DNA from: Rhodobacter calidifons
GTDB lineage: Bacteria > Pseudomonadota > Alphaproteobacteria > Rhodobacterales > Rhodobacteraceae
Reading direction: 5' to 3'
Length of the DNA: 64,000 nucleotides
Assembly (NCBI RefSeq): GCF_011174775.1
Contig: NZ_JAANHS010000001.1
Span: forward strand, 248,001 to 312,000
Positions 9,413 to 17,081 of this stretch are shown one piece after another (position 1 is the first letter of the stretch; each line of letters begins with the position of its first letter). Position numbers and translations under genes: made by a program. The notes below the pieces were generated by a model, which saw only the letters and a program-made list of their open reading frames with translations, did not search any database and was not told the DNA's origin.

Positions 9413-9471
9413 CTTCGTCTCCCTCAGGTTCCGGGATGCCTGATAGCGCAACCTTGCGACCCGCGCGACCC

Positions 9472-9516
9472 CGATTTCTTGCGGAAATCGGTCCGGAATT
9501 CTGCTTAGAATTCCGG
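9472..9516 (-). terminator. Two adjacent hairpins at the trmB stop
   Basis: CGATTTC/GAAATCG (9472-9490, 5-base loop) and CCGGAATTC/GAATTCCGG (9493-9516, 6-base loop). The loop of the second holds the trmB TAA. They lie between trmB and aroA and could end trmB transcription or mark an RNA processing site. Neither has a clear T-tract. Confidence 0.4.
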
Positions 9517-10203
9517 TGCCCGGCGGCGGAAGGTCAGGTAATGCGGCTGGCGTCCCTCGCGCAGCGCCTTCTGCTCGTAGCGCGTCGGGATCCAGTCCTC
9601 CCAGGCCTCGCCCGCCCCCGTCTGCGCGACCAGGCTGAACCCGGCTTCGGGCACTTCCTCCAGCGTCTGCCGGACATAGTCGGGGATGTCGGTGGCGACG
9701 CGGAACTCGGCACCGGGTGCCGTGACGCGGGCCAGGGGCAGCAGGTATTCCGGCGTGACGAAGCGGCGGCGGTGGTGGCGGGCCTTCGGCCAGGGGTCGG
9801 GGTAGTTGAGGAAGACCTTGGACAGGCAGGCGTCGGGCAGGACGTCGAAAAGATCGCGCACATCGCCCGGATGCAGCCAGAGGTTCGTCACCCCCGCCCC
9901 CCGGATCTTGCCCAGAAGCATCGCGACGCCGTTCACGAAAGGCTCGGCCCCGATCAGCGTCACCTCCGGATGGCGCGCCGCCATATGCACCAGATGCTCG
10001 CCCCCGCCGAAGCCGACTTCCAGCCACAGGGGCCCCTTGGCGAAGCCCATGTCCAGGGCCGACCGGGACGGATTTTCCTCCCGCGTCACCCCGCGCAGGG
10101 TCAGCGGGCCCAGATCCTCGGCCAGATAGCCCTTCTGGCTTGCCCGCAGGGTCTTGCCCTTGATCCGGCCGTAGAAGTTGCGGCGTTGGCCCGCGTCGGT
10201 CAT
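9505..10203 (-). CDS. trmB: tRNA (guanine-N7-)-methyltransferase
   Basis: A 232-residue SAM-dependent enzyme that forms m7G46 in tRNA. The SAM loop is '[10 protein letters not shown]' and the family signature '[15 protein letters not shown]' is intact. The N-terminal '[14 protein letters not shown]' is typical of the alphaproteobacterial family, which supports the ATG at 10203. That ATG lies only three bases after the U-tract of the metK terminator, and no Shine-Dalgarno sequence is visible before it, so expression may depend on read-through or on leaderless initiation. Confidence 0.92.
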   Translation of the reverse strand: MTDAGQRRNFYGRIKGKTLRASQKGYLAEDLGPLTLRGVTREENPSRSALDMGFAKGPLWLEVGFGGGEHLVHMAARHPEVTLIGAEPFVNGVAMLLGKIRGAGVTNLWLHPGDVRDLFDVLPDACLSKVFLNYPDPWPKARHHRRRFVTPEYLLPLARVTAPGAEFRVATDIPDYVRQTLEEVPEAGFSLVAQTGAGEAWEDWIPTRYEQKALREGRQPHYLTFRRRAPEF

Positions 10204-10206
10204 GTG

Positions 10207-10232
10207 AAAAAGCCCCGGAACTGATCCGGGGC
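10207..10232 (-). terminator. Rho-independent terminator of metK
   Basis: On the minus strand an 8-bp GC stem (GCCCCGGA/TCCGGGGC, 5-base loop, 10212-10232) is followed by five U residues (10207-10211). It is a textbook terminator placed directly before the trmB start codon. Confidence 0.85.
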
Positions 10233-10328
10233 CTTCAAACAGAGCCAGGCGACAGGGTCAAGCGCGACCGGAGCCCGAAGTGGCGAGGCCGTCCGCGTGG
10301 CTCGATGCCACAAGGACGGCTTGCCCGA

Positions 10329-11495
10329 TCAAACGGCCTGCTTCAGCGCCTCGATCAGATCGGTGCGCTCCCACGAGAAGCCGCCGTCCGCCTCGGGCGC
10401 GCGGCCAAAATGGCCGTAGGCTGCGGTGCGCTGATAGACCGGCCGGCTCAGCTCCAGATGCGTGCGGATGCCGCGCGGGGTCAGGTCCATGACCTCGGCC
10501 ACGGCTTTCTCGATGCGGCTGGCCTCGACCTGGCCGGTGCCGTGGGTGTCGACATAGATCGACAGGGGTTTCGCCACGCCGATGGCGTAGCTCACCTGCA
10601 AGGTGCAGCGTTCGGCCAGCCCCGCGGCCACCACGTTCTTCGCCAGATAGCGCGCGGCATAGGCCGCCGAGCGGTCGACCTTGGTCGGGTCCTTGCCGGA
10701 GAACGCGCCGCCGCCGTGGGGGGCCGCGCCACCGTAGGTGTCCACGATGATCTTGCGGCCCGTGAGCCCTGCGTCGCCATCGGGCCCACCGATGACGAAA
10801 GTCCCCGTCGGGTTGACGTGCCATTCGGTCTTGCGGGTGATCCAGCCCTCGGGCAGGACTTCGCGGATATAGGGCTCCACGATCCTGCGGATGACCTTCG
10901 AGGTCTGGCGCTTGGACGTGTGCTGGGTGGACAGCACGATCGAGGTCACCTCCACGGGCTTCCCGTTCGCATAGCGCAGCGTCAGCTGGCTTTTCGCATC
11001 CGGCCCAAGCGTCGGCTCGGCACCCGACTTCCGCGCTTCGGCCAGACGGCGCAGGATCGCATGGGCATAAAGGATCGGCGCCGGCATGAACTCGGGCGTC
11101 TCGGTCGTGGCATAGCCGAACATGATCCCCTGGTCGCCCGCCCCGTCGCGGTCCACGCCCTGCGCGATGTGGGCGCTTTGTTCGTGGATGTAGTTGTGGA
11201 CCTTGATCTTTTCCCAGTGGAACTTCTTCTGTTCATAGCCGATGTCGCGCACGCAGTCGCGCACGATGCCGTCGATCCGGTCCATCATGGCGCGCGTCGC
11301 CTCTTTCGAGGACAGCCCGACCTCACCGCCGACCACCACGCGGTTCGTGGTGGCGAAGGTCTCGCAGGCGACGCGGGCGTTGGGTTCCTCTTTCAGGAAG
11401 GCATCCAGGACGGCATCCGAGATGCGGTCGCAGACCTTGTCGGGATGGCCCTCCGAGACGGACTCGGACGTGAAGACGTAATCTTTGCGGCTCAT
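10329..11495 (-). CDS. metK: S-adenosylmethionine synthetase
   Basis: A 388-residue cytoplasmic enzyme that makes SAM from methionine and ATP. Recognised by '[14 protein letters not shown]' at the N-terminus, the loop '[12 protein letters not shown]' and the P-loop-like '[19 protein letters not shown]'. Length is a little above the E. coli enzyme, as usual in alphaproteobacteria. ATG 11495 follows a GGAG that is part of an upstream riboswitch, and a strong terminator follows the gene, so metK appears to be a regulated single-gene unit. Confidence 0.96.
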   Translation of the reverse strand: MSRKDYVFTSESVSEGHPDKVCDRISDAVLDAFLKEEPNARVACETFATTNRVVVGGEVGLSSKEATRAMMDRIDGIVRDCVRDIGYEQKKFHWEKIKVHNYIHEQSAHIAQGVDRDGAGDQGIMFGYATTETPEFMPAPILYAHAILRRLAEARKSGAEPTLGPDAKSQLTLRYANGKPVEVTSIVLSTQHTSKRQTSKVIRRIVEPYIREVLPEGWITRKTEWHVNPTGTFVIGGPDGDAGLTGRKIIVDTYGGAAPHGGGAFSGKDPTKVDRSAAYAARYLAKNVVAAGLAERCTLQVSYAIGVAKPLSIYVDTHGTGQVEASRIEKAVAEVMDLTPRGIRTHLELSRPVYQRTAAYGHFGRAPEADGGFSWERTDLIEALKQAV

Positions 11496-11500
11496 GAGGA

Positions 11501-11547
11501 AGTGCTCCGTTGGATGATCCCCGCCACGCCAGGAAGCCGTTGTGGCA
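11501..11547 (-). ncRNA. SAM/SAH-type riboswitch in the metK leader
   Basis: On the minus strand the leader reads tGCCACaacgGCTTC...GTGGCg...GGAGCac before the ATG. Stem P1 pairs GCCAC (11542-11546) with GTGGC (11523-11527). The loop GCTTC (11533-11537) can pair with GGAGC (11504-11508), which contains the ribosome site, giving an H-type pseudoknot that hides it. The conserved core 'ACAACGGCTTCCTGGCGTG' and position immediately before metK match the SAM/SAH riboswitch described from Rhodobacterales. Ligand binding would lower metK translation. Confidence 0.85.
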
Positions 11548-11586
11548 GTTCAAGATGCGCCTCCCTACGCGGCAGGGGTCGGGGCG

Positions 11587-13065
11587 TCAATGGGCAGCGG
11601 GCCAGCGGCGGAACATGGCCAGAAGGCCGAGACCGGCCAGCAACAGCAGCAGCGGTCCGTCGCCCCGGCGGCTGTAGGGCGTGGGCGGCAGCGCCCCCGG
11701 AACCCGGGCATCCAGCGCCGCCATCGTCCCGAAGGGCAGCGCCTCCACGACCCTGCCGCGGGCGTCGATCACCGCCGTCACCCCGGTGTTGGCCACCCGG
11801 ATCAGCGGCAGACCCTGCTCGACCGCGCGCAGGCGGGCCTGCGCGAAATGCTGGAACGGCCCGGTCCAGATGCCGAACCAGGCGTCATTCGTCGCCTGAA
11901 GCATCCAGTCTGCGCGTTCGGGCATCGCGTTCACCTCGCGCGGGAAGATCGCCTCGTAGCAGATCAGCGGCAGCACCTTGCCAAAGCGCCCGAGGTCCAG
12001 CACCCGCACCCCCGGCCCCGCCGAATAGGTCGCCCCCGCCTGGGCGGCAAAGGCGCGCAGGCCGAACCACTGATAGGCAAGGTCGCCAAGGGGAATGTAT
12101 TCGCCGAAAGGCACCAGATGGGCCTTGTCATAGCGCGCGGTCTCTTCCCTCTCGCCCTCCAGCACCCGGATCGAGTTGTAGAACCGCCCCGCCTCTTCGC
12201 GCTGGATCCCCACCGCGACCGGCCGCCCGCCCGAAGCCGCCGTCACCATCCCGGCCACCGAGGGCGCATATTCCAGCATGTAGGGCACCGCCGTTTCCGG
12301 CCAGAGCGTCAGGTCTGCCGGCGGCGCCCCGGCGGTCATATCCAGCAGCCGGTCCAGGAATTCGTCCGCCAGGGCCTGGTCCCATTTCAGCGACTGCGCG
12401 GCATTGGGCTGGACCAGCCGCACCACCGCCTCGCGCGGGGCGGGCAGGGGCTGGGCCAGCCGCCAGACGCCGAACCCCCAGGCCAGGGCCAGAAGCAGGG
12501 CGGCCGTGGCCAGCCCCCCCCTTCCGCGCCACAGGACCGGAAGGGCCGCGGCCAGAAGCGTCAGAAGGCTCAGCGCCGATGGTCCGGCCAGCGCGGCCAA
12601 CTGATCGACCGGTGTGCCGATCCAGACATGGCCGGCCATGGCCCAGGGAAAGCCGGTAAAGAGGACACCCCGCAGCCACTCCAGCGCGACGAAGCAGCAG
12701 ACAAATCCCAGTGCGGGCTGCGCGGTCAGACGGGCAAGGGCCGCCGCCCCGGCCCAGAACAGGCCAAGGCCGAAGGACAGCAGGACCACGGCAAAGGGCG
12801 CCATCCAGCCGTGCCGCGCGATGTCGATCAGGAAGGGCTCGACGATCCAGTTCAGCGCGAGGGCGAAATGCCCGGCCCCGGCGAACAGCCCGGTCAGGAA
12901 GGCCCCGCGCGCGTCCGGCACCCGGGACAGAAGCCAGACCAGCCCGGCCAGCGCCGCCAGCGTCGCCCACCAGAACCCCAGGGGCGCCTGCCCCAGCGCC
13001 GCGACGGCGCCAAGGCCAGAGGCCAGCACCAGCCGCCGCCGGCCTTCGGTCCAGCCCTGCCCCAT
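11587..13065 (-). CDS. lnt: Apolipoprotein N-acyltransferase
   Basis: A 492-residue inner-membrane enzyme that adds the third acyl chain to lipoproteins. The N-terminal half has several hydrophobic spans; the periplasmic nitrilase-like domain carries the catalytic triad E257 (WPETAVP), K314 (YDKAHLVPFGEY) and C369 (LICYEAIFP). A last span lies at the C-terminus. The start is three bases after the corC-like stop, so the two are translationally close, as in the usual ybeZ-ybeY-corC-lnt operon. Confidence 0.94.
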   Translation of the reverse strand: MGQGWTEGRRRLVLASGLGAVAALGQAPLGFWWATLAALAGLVWLLSRVPDARGAFLTGLFAGAGHFALALNWIVEPFLIDIARHGWMAPFAVVLLSFGLGLFWAGAAALARLTAQPALGFVCCFVALEWLRGVLFTGFPWAMAGHVWIGTPVDQLAALAGPSALSLLTLLAAALPVLWRGRGGLATAALLLALAWGFGVWRLAQPLPAPREAVVRLVQPNAAQSLKWDQALADEFLDRLLDMTAGAPPADLTLWPETAVPYMLEYAPSVAGMVTAASGGRPVAVGIQREEAGRFYNSIRVLEGEREETARYDKAHLVPFGEYIPLGDLAYQWFGLRAFAAQAGATYSAGPGVRVLDLGRFGKVLPLICYEAIFPREVNAMPERADWMLQATNDAWFGIWTGPFQHFAQARLRAVEQGLPLIRVANTGVTAVIDARGRVVEALPFGTMAALDARVPGALPPTPYSRRGDGPLLLLLAGLGLLAMFRRWPAAH

Positions 13066-13068
13066 GCC

Positions 13069-13962
13069 TTACCCGGCCGCCGAAGCCGGGGCCACCGCCT
13101 CGGGCAGGCGCACGCGCACCCGCTTGATCCGGCGCGGATCGGCATCGACGATCTCGAACTGGACACCGCTTTCGTGCTCGATCACCTCGCCGCGCGCCGG
13201 CACCCGGCCGGACCGCAGGAAGACAAGGCCCCCCAGCGTGTCGATCTCCTCGTCCTCCTCGCCCATCCGCAGGGCCAGGCCCAGCGCGGCCTCGATCTCT
13301 TCCAGGGGCGCGGTGGACTGCGCCAGGATCACGCCGGGCTTTTCTTCCTTCCACAGCGCGCCTTCGTCCTCGTCATGCTCGTCCTCGATCTCGCCGATGA
13401 CGGTCTCGATCAGGTCCTCGATGGTCACCAGCCCGTCCACGCCGCCGTATTCGTCGATCACCAGCGCCATGTGCACGCGTTCCTTCTGCATCTTCTGCAA
13501 AAGGACGCCTGTCGGCATCGACGGCGGCGCATAGAGGATGGGGCGCAGAAGCCGCTTCAGGCTGAACCGGCCCGAGGCGCCGAAGCCGTGCTGCAAGGCC
13601 AGGTCCTTCAAGAGGACCAGCCCCTGCGGATGGTCGAGCGTGCCCTTGTAGACCGGCAACCGGCTGAAGCCATGCTGGCGGAAGGTCTCGACCAGCTCGT
13701 CCTTGCCGATGTCCAGCGGCACGGCAACGATCTCGGCCTTGGGAACGGCCACGTCATCCACCCGCATCCGGCGCAGCGCGTGCAGCCCCTGCGAGGCAGG
13801 TGCGGCGCCCGGCTCGGCCAGGCCGGCGGCCGGTTCGGGCACGGAACTGAAGGCAGAGAGAAGCCTGCCGAAAAAGCCGCGCTGGCCCTGGTCTGAGGCG
13901 GGATCATCGGTCTCGTCCAGCGCGGCCTGCGCTGCCGGAGACCCGTCGGTGCTACTGCCCAT
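13069..13962 (-). CDS. CorC/HlyC-family CBS-domain protein
   Basis: A 297-residue cytoplasmic protein: an acidic, variable N-terminus (1-65), a pair of CBS domains (about 70-205, including 'MRVDDVAVPKAEIVAV' and 'VHMALVIDEYGGVDGLVTIEDLIE') and a C-terminal CorC/HlyC domain (about 215-290, 'EEEIDTLGG'-like segment). It lacks the transmembrane CNNM part, so it is the soluble CorC type, linked in other bacteria to Mg/Co efflux or membrane-repair functions. ATG 13962 has AGGA upstream; an upstream in-frame ATG at 14037 overlaps ybeY and is less likely. Confidence 0.85.
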   Translation of the reverse strand: MGSSTDGSPAAQAALDETDDPASDQGQRGFFGRLLSAFSSVPEPAAGLAEPGAAPASQGLHALRRMRVDDVAVPKAEIVAVPLDIGKDELVETFRQHGFSRLPVYKGTLDHPQGLVLLKDLALQHGFGASGRFSLKRLLRPILYAPPSMPTGVLLQKMQKERVHMALVIDEYGGVDGLVTIEDLIETVIGEIEDEHDEDEGALWKEEKPGVILAQSTAPLEEIEAALGLALRMGEEDEEIDTLGGLVFLRSGRVPARGEVIEHESGVQFEIVDADPRRIKRVRVRLPEAVAPASAAG

Positions 13963-14005
13963 CGGTCCTTTGTCCGAGATAACACCCGTCCAGCGGGTGC
14001 GAGCC

Positions 14006-14506
14006 TCAATATGGGTCAGAAACCCCGAGGCTTGCAAGTATCCGGACCTCCAGCGCCTCCATCAGCGCGGCATCCTCGTCCTCGATGTGGTCGTAGCCCA
14101 GCAGATGCAGGGTGGCATGGACGATCAGGTGGGTGACGTGGTCCGCCATGGGCTTGCCCTGTTCACCTGCCTCGCGCGCGCAGGTCTCCCAGGCGATCGC
14201 GATGTCGCCCAGCGGTTCGGGGTCCTCGACGTCGCCCGGCTCCGGCAGTGTCGGCGCCTCTCCGACACTGTCCGCCCCCCGTTCCTCGGAGGGCCAGCTC
14301 AGCACATTCGTCGGCACCGGCCTGCCACGGAAATCGGCGTTCAGCGCGGCGATCCGCGCGTCGTCGCAGCCAAGGACGCTGATCGCGAATCCGGCCATCG
14401 GCAGACCCAGCCCCGCGAGGGCCGCCCGCGCGGCGCTTTCGGCCAGGGCCGCAAGCCCGAAGGCCTCCCACCGCGTGTCTTCGATCACCGTCTCGACCAG
14501 GTCCAT
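14006..14506 (-). CDS. ybeY: Endoribonuclease YbeY
   Basis: A 166-residue metal-dependent RNase used in 16S rRNA 3' maturation and ribosome quality control. The zinc motif HATLHLLGYDH is complete (H130, H134, H140). 'FRGRPVPTNVLSWP' is the other conserved block. The insertion after it (about 74-98, rich in Glu/Pro) is common in alphaproteobacteria. Located between phoH and the corC-like gene, the standard neighbourhood. Confidence 0.93.
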   Translation of the reverse strand: MDLVETVIEDTRWEAFGLAALAESAARAALAGLGLPMAGFAISVLGCDDARIAALNADFRGRPVPTNVLSWPSEERGADSVGEAPTLPEPGDVEDPEPLGDIAIAWETCAREAGEQGKPMADHVTHLIVHATLHLLGYDHIEDEDAALMEALEVRILASLGVSDPY

Positions 14507-14577
14507 GCCCCGCCCCTAACGCGAAGCCGTCCATCCGTCAAATCGCGCGCGGCGCGCAAGTGACCTGCCTCCGGCGG

Positions 14578-14650
14578 GAGTATTTGGGACATGGGCAAAT
14601 GCTGCTTGCCCATGTGACAAATACTCTGGGGGTTTGGGGGTGAAACCCCC
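14578..14650. repeat. Long imperfect inverted repeat plus terminator-like hairpin before ybeY
   Basis: The arms 14578-14598 and 14606-14626 are 21 bases each and complementary except at two adjacent positions, with a 7-base loop. Directly after, GGGGGTTT (14628-14635) pairs with AAACCCCC (14643-14650). The element sits in the 223-bp gap between phoH and ybeY. The flank 'cctccggcgggagtattt' resembles sequence I associate with repeats in Rhodobacterales intergenic regions. Confidence 0.6.
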
Positions 14651-14729
14651 AACTGCCGAGAAGGCGGGCTGAAGCCCCGAGGACGAGACAGAAGCCTCGC
14701 GCGCCAGCCCTCTGCCCGACAGCCGCCGG

Positions 14730-15734
14730 TCAGGCCCGCGCTTCGTCCGCCTCGTAGGCCTCGATGATCCGGCCGACCAGCGGGTGACGCACCACGTCCT
14801 TCGAGGTGAAGTAGTTGAAGCTGACCCCGCGCACGCCCTTGAGGATCCGCTCGGCCTCGGCCAGGCCCGAGGCGGTGCCGCGCGGCAGGTCCACCTGCGT
14901 CCGGTCGCCGGTGATAACCATGCGGCTGCCTTCGCCCAGGCGGGTCAGGAACATCTTCATCTGCATCGAGGTCGCATTCTGCGCCTCGTCCAGCACGATG
15001 AAGGCGTTGGACAGCGTGCGGCCGCGCATGAAGGCCAGCGGCGCGATCTCGATCCGCTTTTCCTGGATCAGCTTTTCCACCTGTTTCGATGGCAGGAAAT
15101 CGTTCAGCGCGTCGTAAAGCGGCTGCATGTAGGGATCGACCTTTTCCTTCATGTCGCCGGGCAGGAAGCCGAGCCTTTCGCCCGCCTCCACCGCCGGGCG
15201 CGAGAGGATGATCTTCTCCACCGCGCCCGAGATGAACATGGTCACGCCCACCGCGACCGCGAGATAGGTCTTTCCGGTGCCCGCCGGGCCGATGCCGAAG
15301 CCGAGCTCGTTCTGGAAGAGGTTGGCGACATAGGCCTTCTGCGCCTCGGTCCGGGGTTCGATCGGCTTCTTGCGGGTGCGCAGTTCCATGCCTGTCGAGA
15401 AAAGCTCGATCTGCTCGGCGCCCTCTGCCTCGCCGGCGGGGCGGCCCATCCGCATTGCGCCGTCGATGTCGCCGGCAGCCACGTTGCGCCCCGATTCCAG
15501 CCGGGCATAAAGCGAGCGCAGCACCGCTGCGGCCTGGTCGCGCGTGATCCTGTCGCCCACAACCGCCAGACGGTTGCCACGTCGCAGGATGTGCACCCCC
15601 ATCTGGTGTTCGATCTGCGCCAGGTTGCGGTCGAATTCGCCGCACAGATCGATCAGCAACCGGTTGTCGGGAAATTCGAGGATGGTCTCGACGATATCCT
15701 CGGCGGACGGGGGGGTCAGCGCGCTGATGCCCAA
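14730..15734 (-). CDS. PhoH-like ATPase (YbeZ)
   Basis: About 334 residues, cytoplasmic, P-loop NTPase of the PhoH family, partner of YbeY in RNA metabolism. Walker A 'GPAGTGKTY' and Walker B 'FIVLDEAQNA' are present, with 'ITGDRTQVDLP' further on; an N-terminal RNA-binding-like region ('GEFDRNLAQIEHQMGV') precedes them. I place the start at a TTG (15734) because AAGGAG lies six bases upstream and the next residues GISALTPPS match the usual N-terminus. An ATG at 15794 would add 20 residues but lacks a ribosome site. Confidence 0.88.
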   Translation of the reverse strand: MGISALTPPSAEDIVETILEFPDNRLLIDLCGEFDRNLAQIEHQMGVHILRRGNRLAVVGDRITRDQAAAVLRSLYARLESGRNVAAGDIDGAMRMGRPAGEAEGAEQIELFSTGMELRTRKKPIEPRTEAQKAYVANLFQNELGFGIGPAGTGKTYLAVAVGVTMFISGAVEKIILSRPAVEAGERLGFLPGDMKEKVDPYMQPLYDALNDFLPSKQVEKLIQEKRIEIAPLAFMRGRTLSNAFIVLDEAQNATSMQMKMFLTRLGEGSRMVITGDRTQVDLPRGTASGLAEAERILKGVRGVSFNYFTSKDVVRHPLVGRIIEAYEADEARA

Positions 15735-15869
15735 AGGGGTCTCCTTGTTGCAGGGCCACGAAAAAACTTTGCAGCCGGATACGGCATCTGGCAAGCGAAA
15801 CCCGATGCCGACACAAAGTCTTGTAGGGAATCATGCCGAATTGATGACAGTCGGCGCAATGACGCACAG

Positions 15870-15895
15870 AAAAAGGCCCCGGCGTCGCCGGGGCC
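15870..15895 (-). terminator. Rho-independent terminator after the lipoprotein gene
   Basis: A 9-bp perfect GC stem (GGCCCCGGC/GCCGGGGCC, 3-base loop, 15875-15895) followed on the minus strand by five U residues (15870-15874). It ends the OmpA-lipoprotein unit 30 bp after its stop and separates it from phoH. Confidence 0.85.
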
Positions 15896-15924
15896 CTGCG
15901 TTTTCCTGTCGGTCGCGGATCGCC

Positions 15925-16344
15925 TCAGGGCTTGCCGTGGCCCCGGGCCGGGCCCGAGACCCGGTCGCGGATGCCGGCATCGCGCGTCTCGTAGACGCCG
16001 ATCACCGTTCCCGGCGGATACTTGCCGTCACAGACCGGCAGCCCGGTCCTGGGGTCGAAGCGCGGCGAGGAATAGCCTTCCAGACCGTCGTCGATGATCC
16101 AGACCTGGCATCCATCCGGATCATAGGCGATCGCCGCCTCGCCATCGACCAGCTTCGAATCGTCGCGGCCAAAGTCCTGGGCGGTGGCAATCACCGAATC
16201 CGGTCCCGAATAGGGCCTGGTGCCCTCGATCCCCTCGAACAGCCCGCCGCATCCCGACAGAAGCGTGCCACATCCCAGGATCAGCCCCGCCCGTGCCAGC
16301 ACGCCGATGCGTCCCGTTTTCCTGCATCCTGCAAGCGTCATCAT
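15925..16344 (-). CDS. Small lipoprotein with a DPDGCQxW domain, function unknown
   Basis: 139 residues. A lipoprotein signal ends in LLSGC (C32). At 75-105 it has the block 'DPDGCQVW', then 'GLEGY', then 'DPRTGLPVC', which is also present in the OmpA protein encoded just upstream (its residues 43-74). The two cysteines in the block could form a disulfide in the periplasm. Its start is two bases after the OmpA stop, so the two are co-translated. I do not recognise the family; a role at the envelope next to the OmpA protein is inferred. Confidence 0.7.
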   Translation of the reverse strand: MMTLAGCRKTGRIGVLARAGLILGCGTLLSGCGGLFEGIEGTRPYSGPDSVIATAQDFGRDDSKLVDGEAAIAYDPDGCQVWIIDDGLEGYSSPRFDPRTGLPVCDGKYPPGTVIGVYETRDAGIRDRVSGPARGHGKP

Positions 16345-16346
16345 CC

Positions 16347-16910
16347 TCAGCCCTTCTTGCAGAAGACTTCGACACGGCGGTTCTTCGCCATGCCCTTTGC
16401 GGTCGCGTTCGAGGCGGCAGGCCGGCTTTCGCCGTAGCCCGTCACGCTGTCCACCACTGCGCCGACCGACTGCGCGACCGCCGCCACGGCTGCGGCGCGG
16501 GCCTCGGACAGTCCCTGGTTGTAGGCCTCCGAACCGCGGCTGTCGGTGTGACCTTCGATCGAGAAGGAGAAGGCGCCCGTCTGGCGGAAGTATCTTTCAA
16601 GCTTCTCCCGGCCCGCGGCGGTCAGCGTGGCGCTGGCGGTCGCGAAATAGGTGTCGGTGCTTTCGGTCAGGCAGCTGACCTGTTTCAGGCAGACCGGCTT
16701 GCCGGTCCTGGGGTCGCGGCGCGGCACCATGTAGCCTTCGGTCCCGCCATCCGCCCACCAGTGCTGGCAGCCGTCCGGGTCGATCCAGACGCCCCATTCG
16801 ATCTTGCCCGAAACCGCGCCCTCCTGCGCCCAGGCCATCGGCGCCGCGACCAGGCACATCCCGGCGATGCAAGCCGAAAGCGCCAGCCGCAGCCTGCTTT
16901 CCATGTTCAT
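16347..16910 (-). CDS. OmpA-family peptidoglycan-binding protein with a DPDGCQxW domain
   Basis: 187 residues. A signal peptide (ending around MAWA, residue 28) leads to the DPDGCQxW block at 43-74, then an OmpA C-terminal domain (about 85-185) with the usual 'IEGHTDSRGSEAYNQGLSEARA' core (split here: IEGHTDSRG, then NQGLSEARA) and 'GYGESRP'. It should bind peptidoglycan in the periplasm. No beta-barrel is present. The start at 16910 has GGGGGA upstream; a longer frame to 16991 lacks support. It forms an operon with the following lipoprotein gene, both inserted between miaB and phoH. Confidence 0.82.
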   Translation of the reverse strand: MNMESRLRLALSACIAGMCLVAAPMAWAQEGAVSGKIEWGVWIDPDGCQHWWADGGTEGYMVPRRDPRTGKPVCLKQVSCLTESTDTYFATASATLTAAGREKLERYFRQTGAFSFSIEGHTDSRGSEAYNQGLSEARAAAVAAVAQSVGAVVDSVTGYGESRPAASNATAKGMAKNRRVEVFCKKG

Positions 16911-17081
16911 TCTGTCCCCCACTTCGGCAATTCGGGCCTGTTCGGCCCCGGCAGCAGCAATGGGCGGATATTGCCGACGAAACCCGACCAAGAGAAGACG
17001 CAGATACCAGGATCGGCGCCCGAACGGCGTTTCGGCGCCGCGACTGCGGCATTCTTGCCAGCAGGATCTGATGACATGCAG

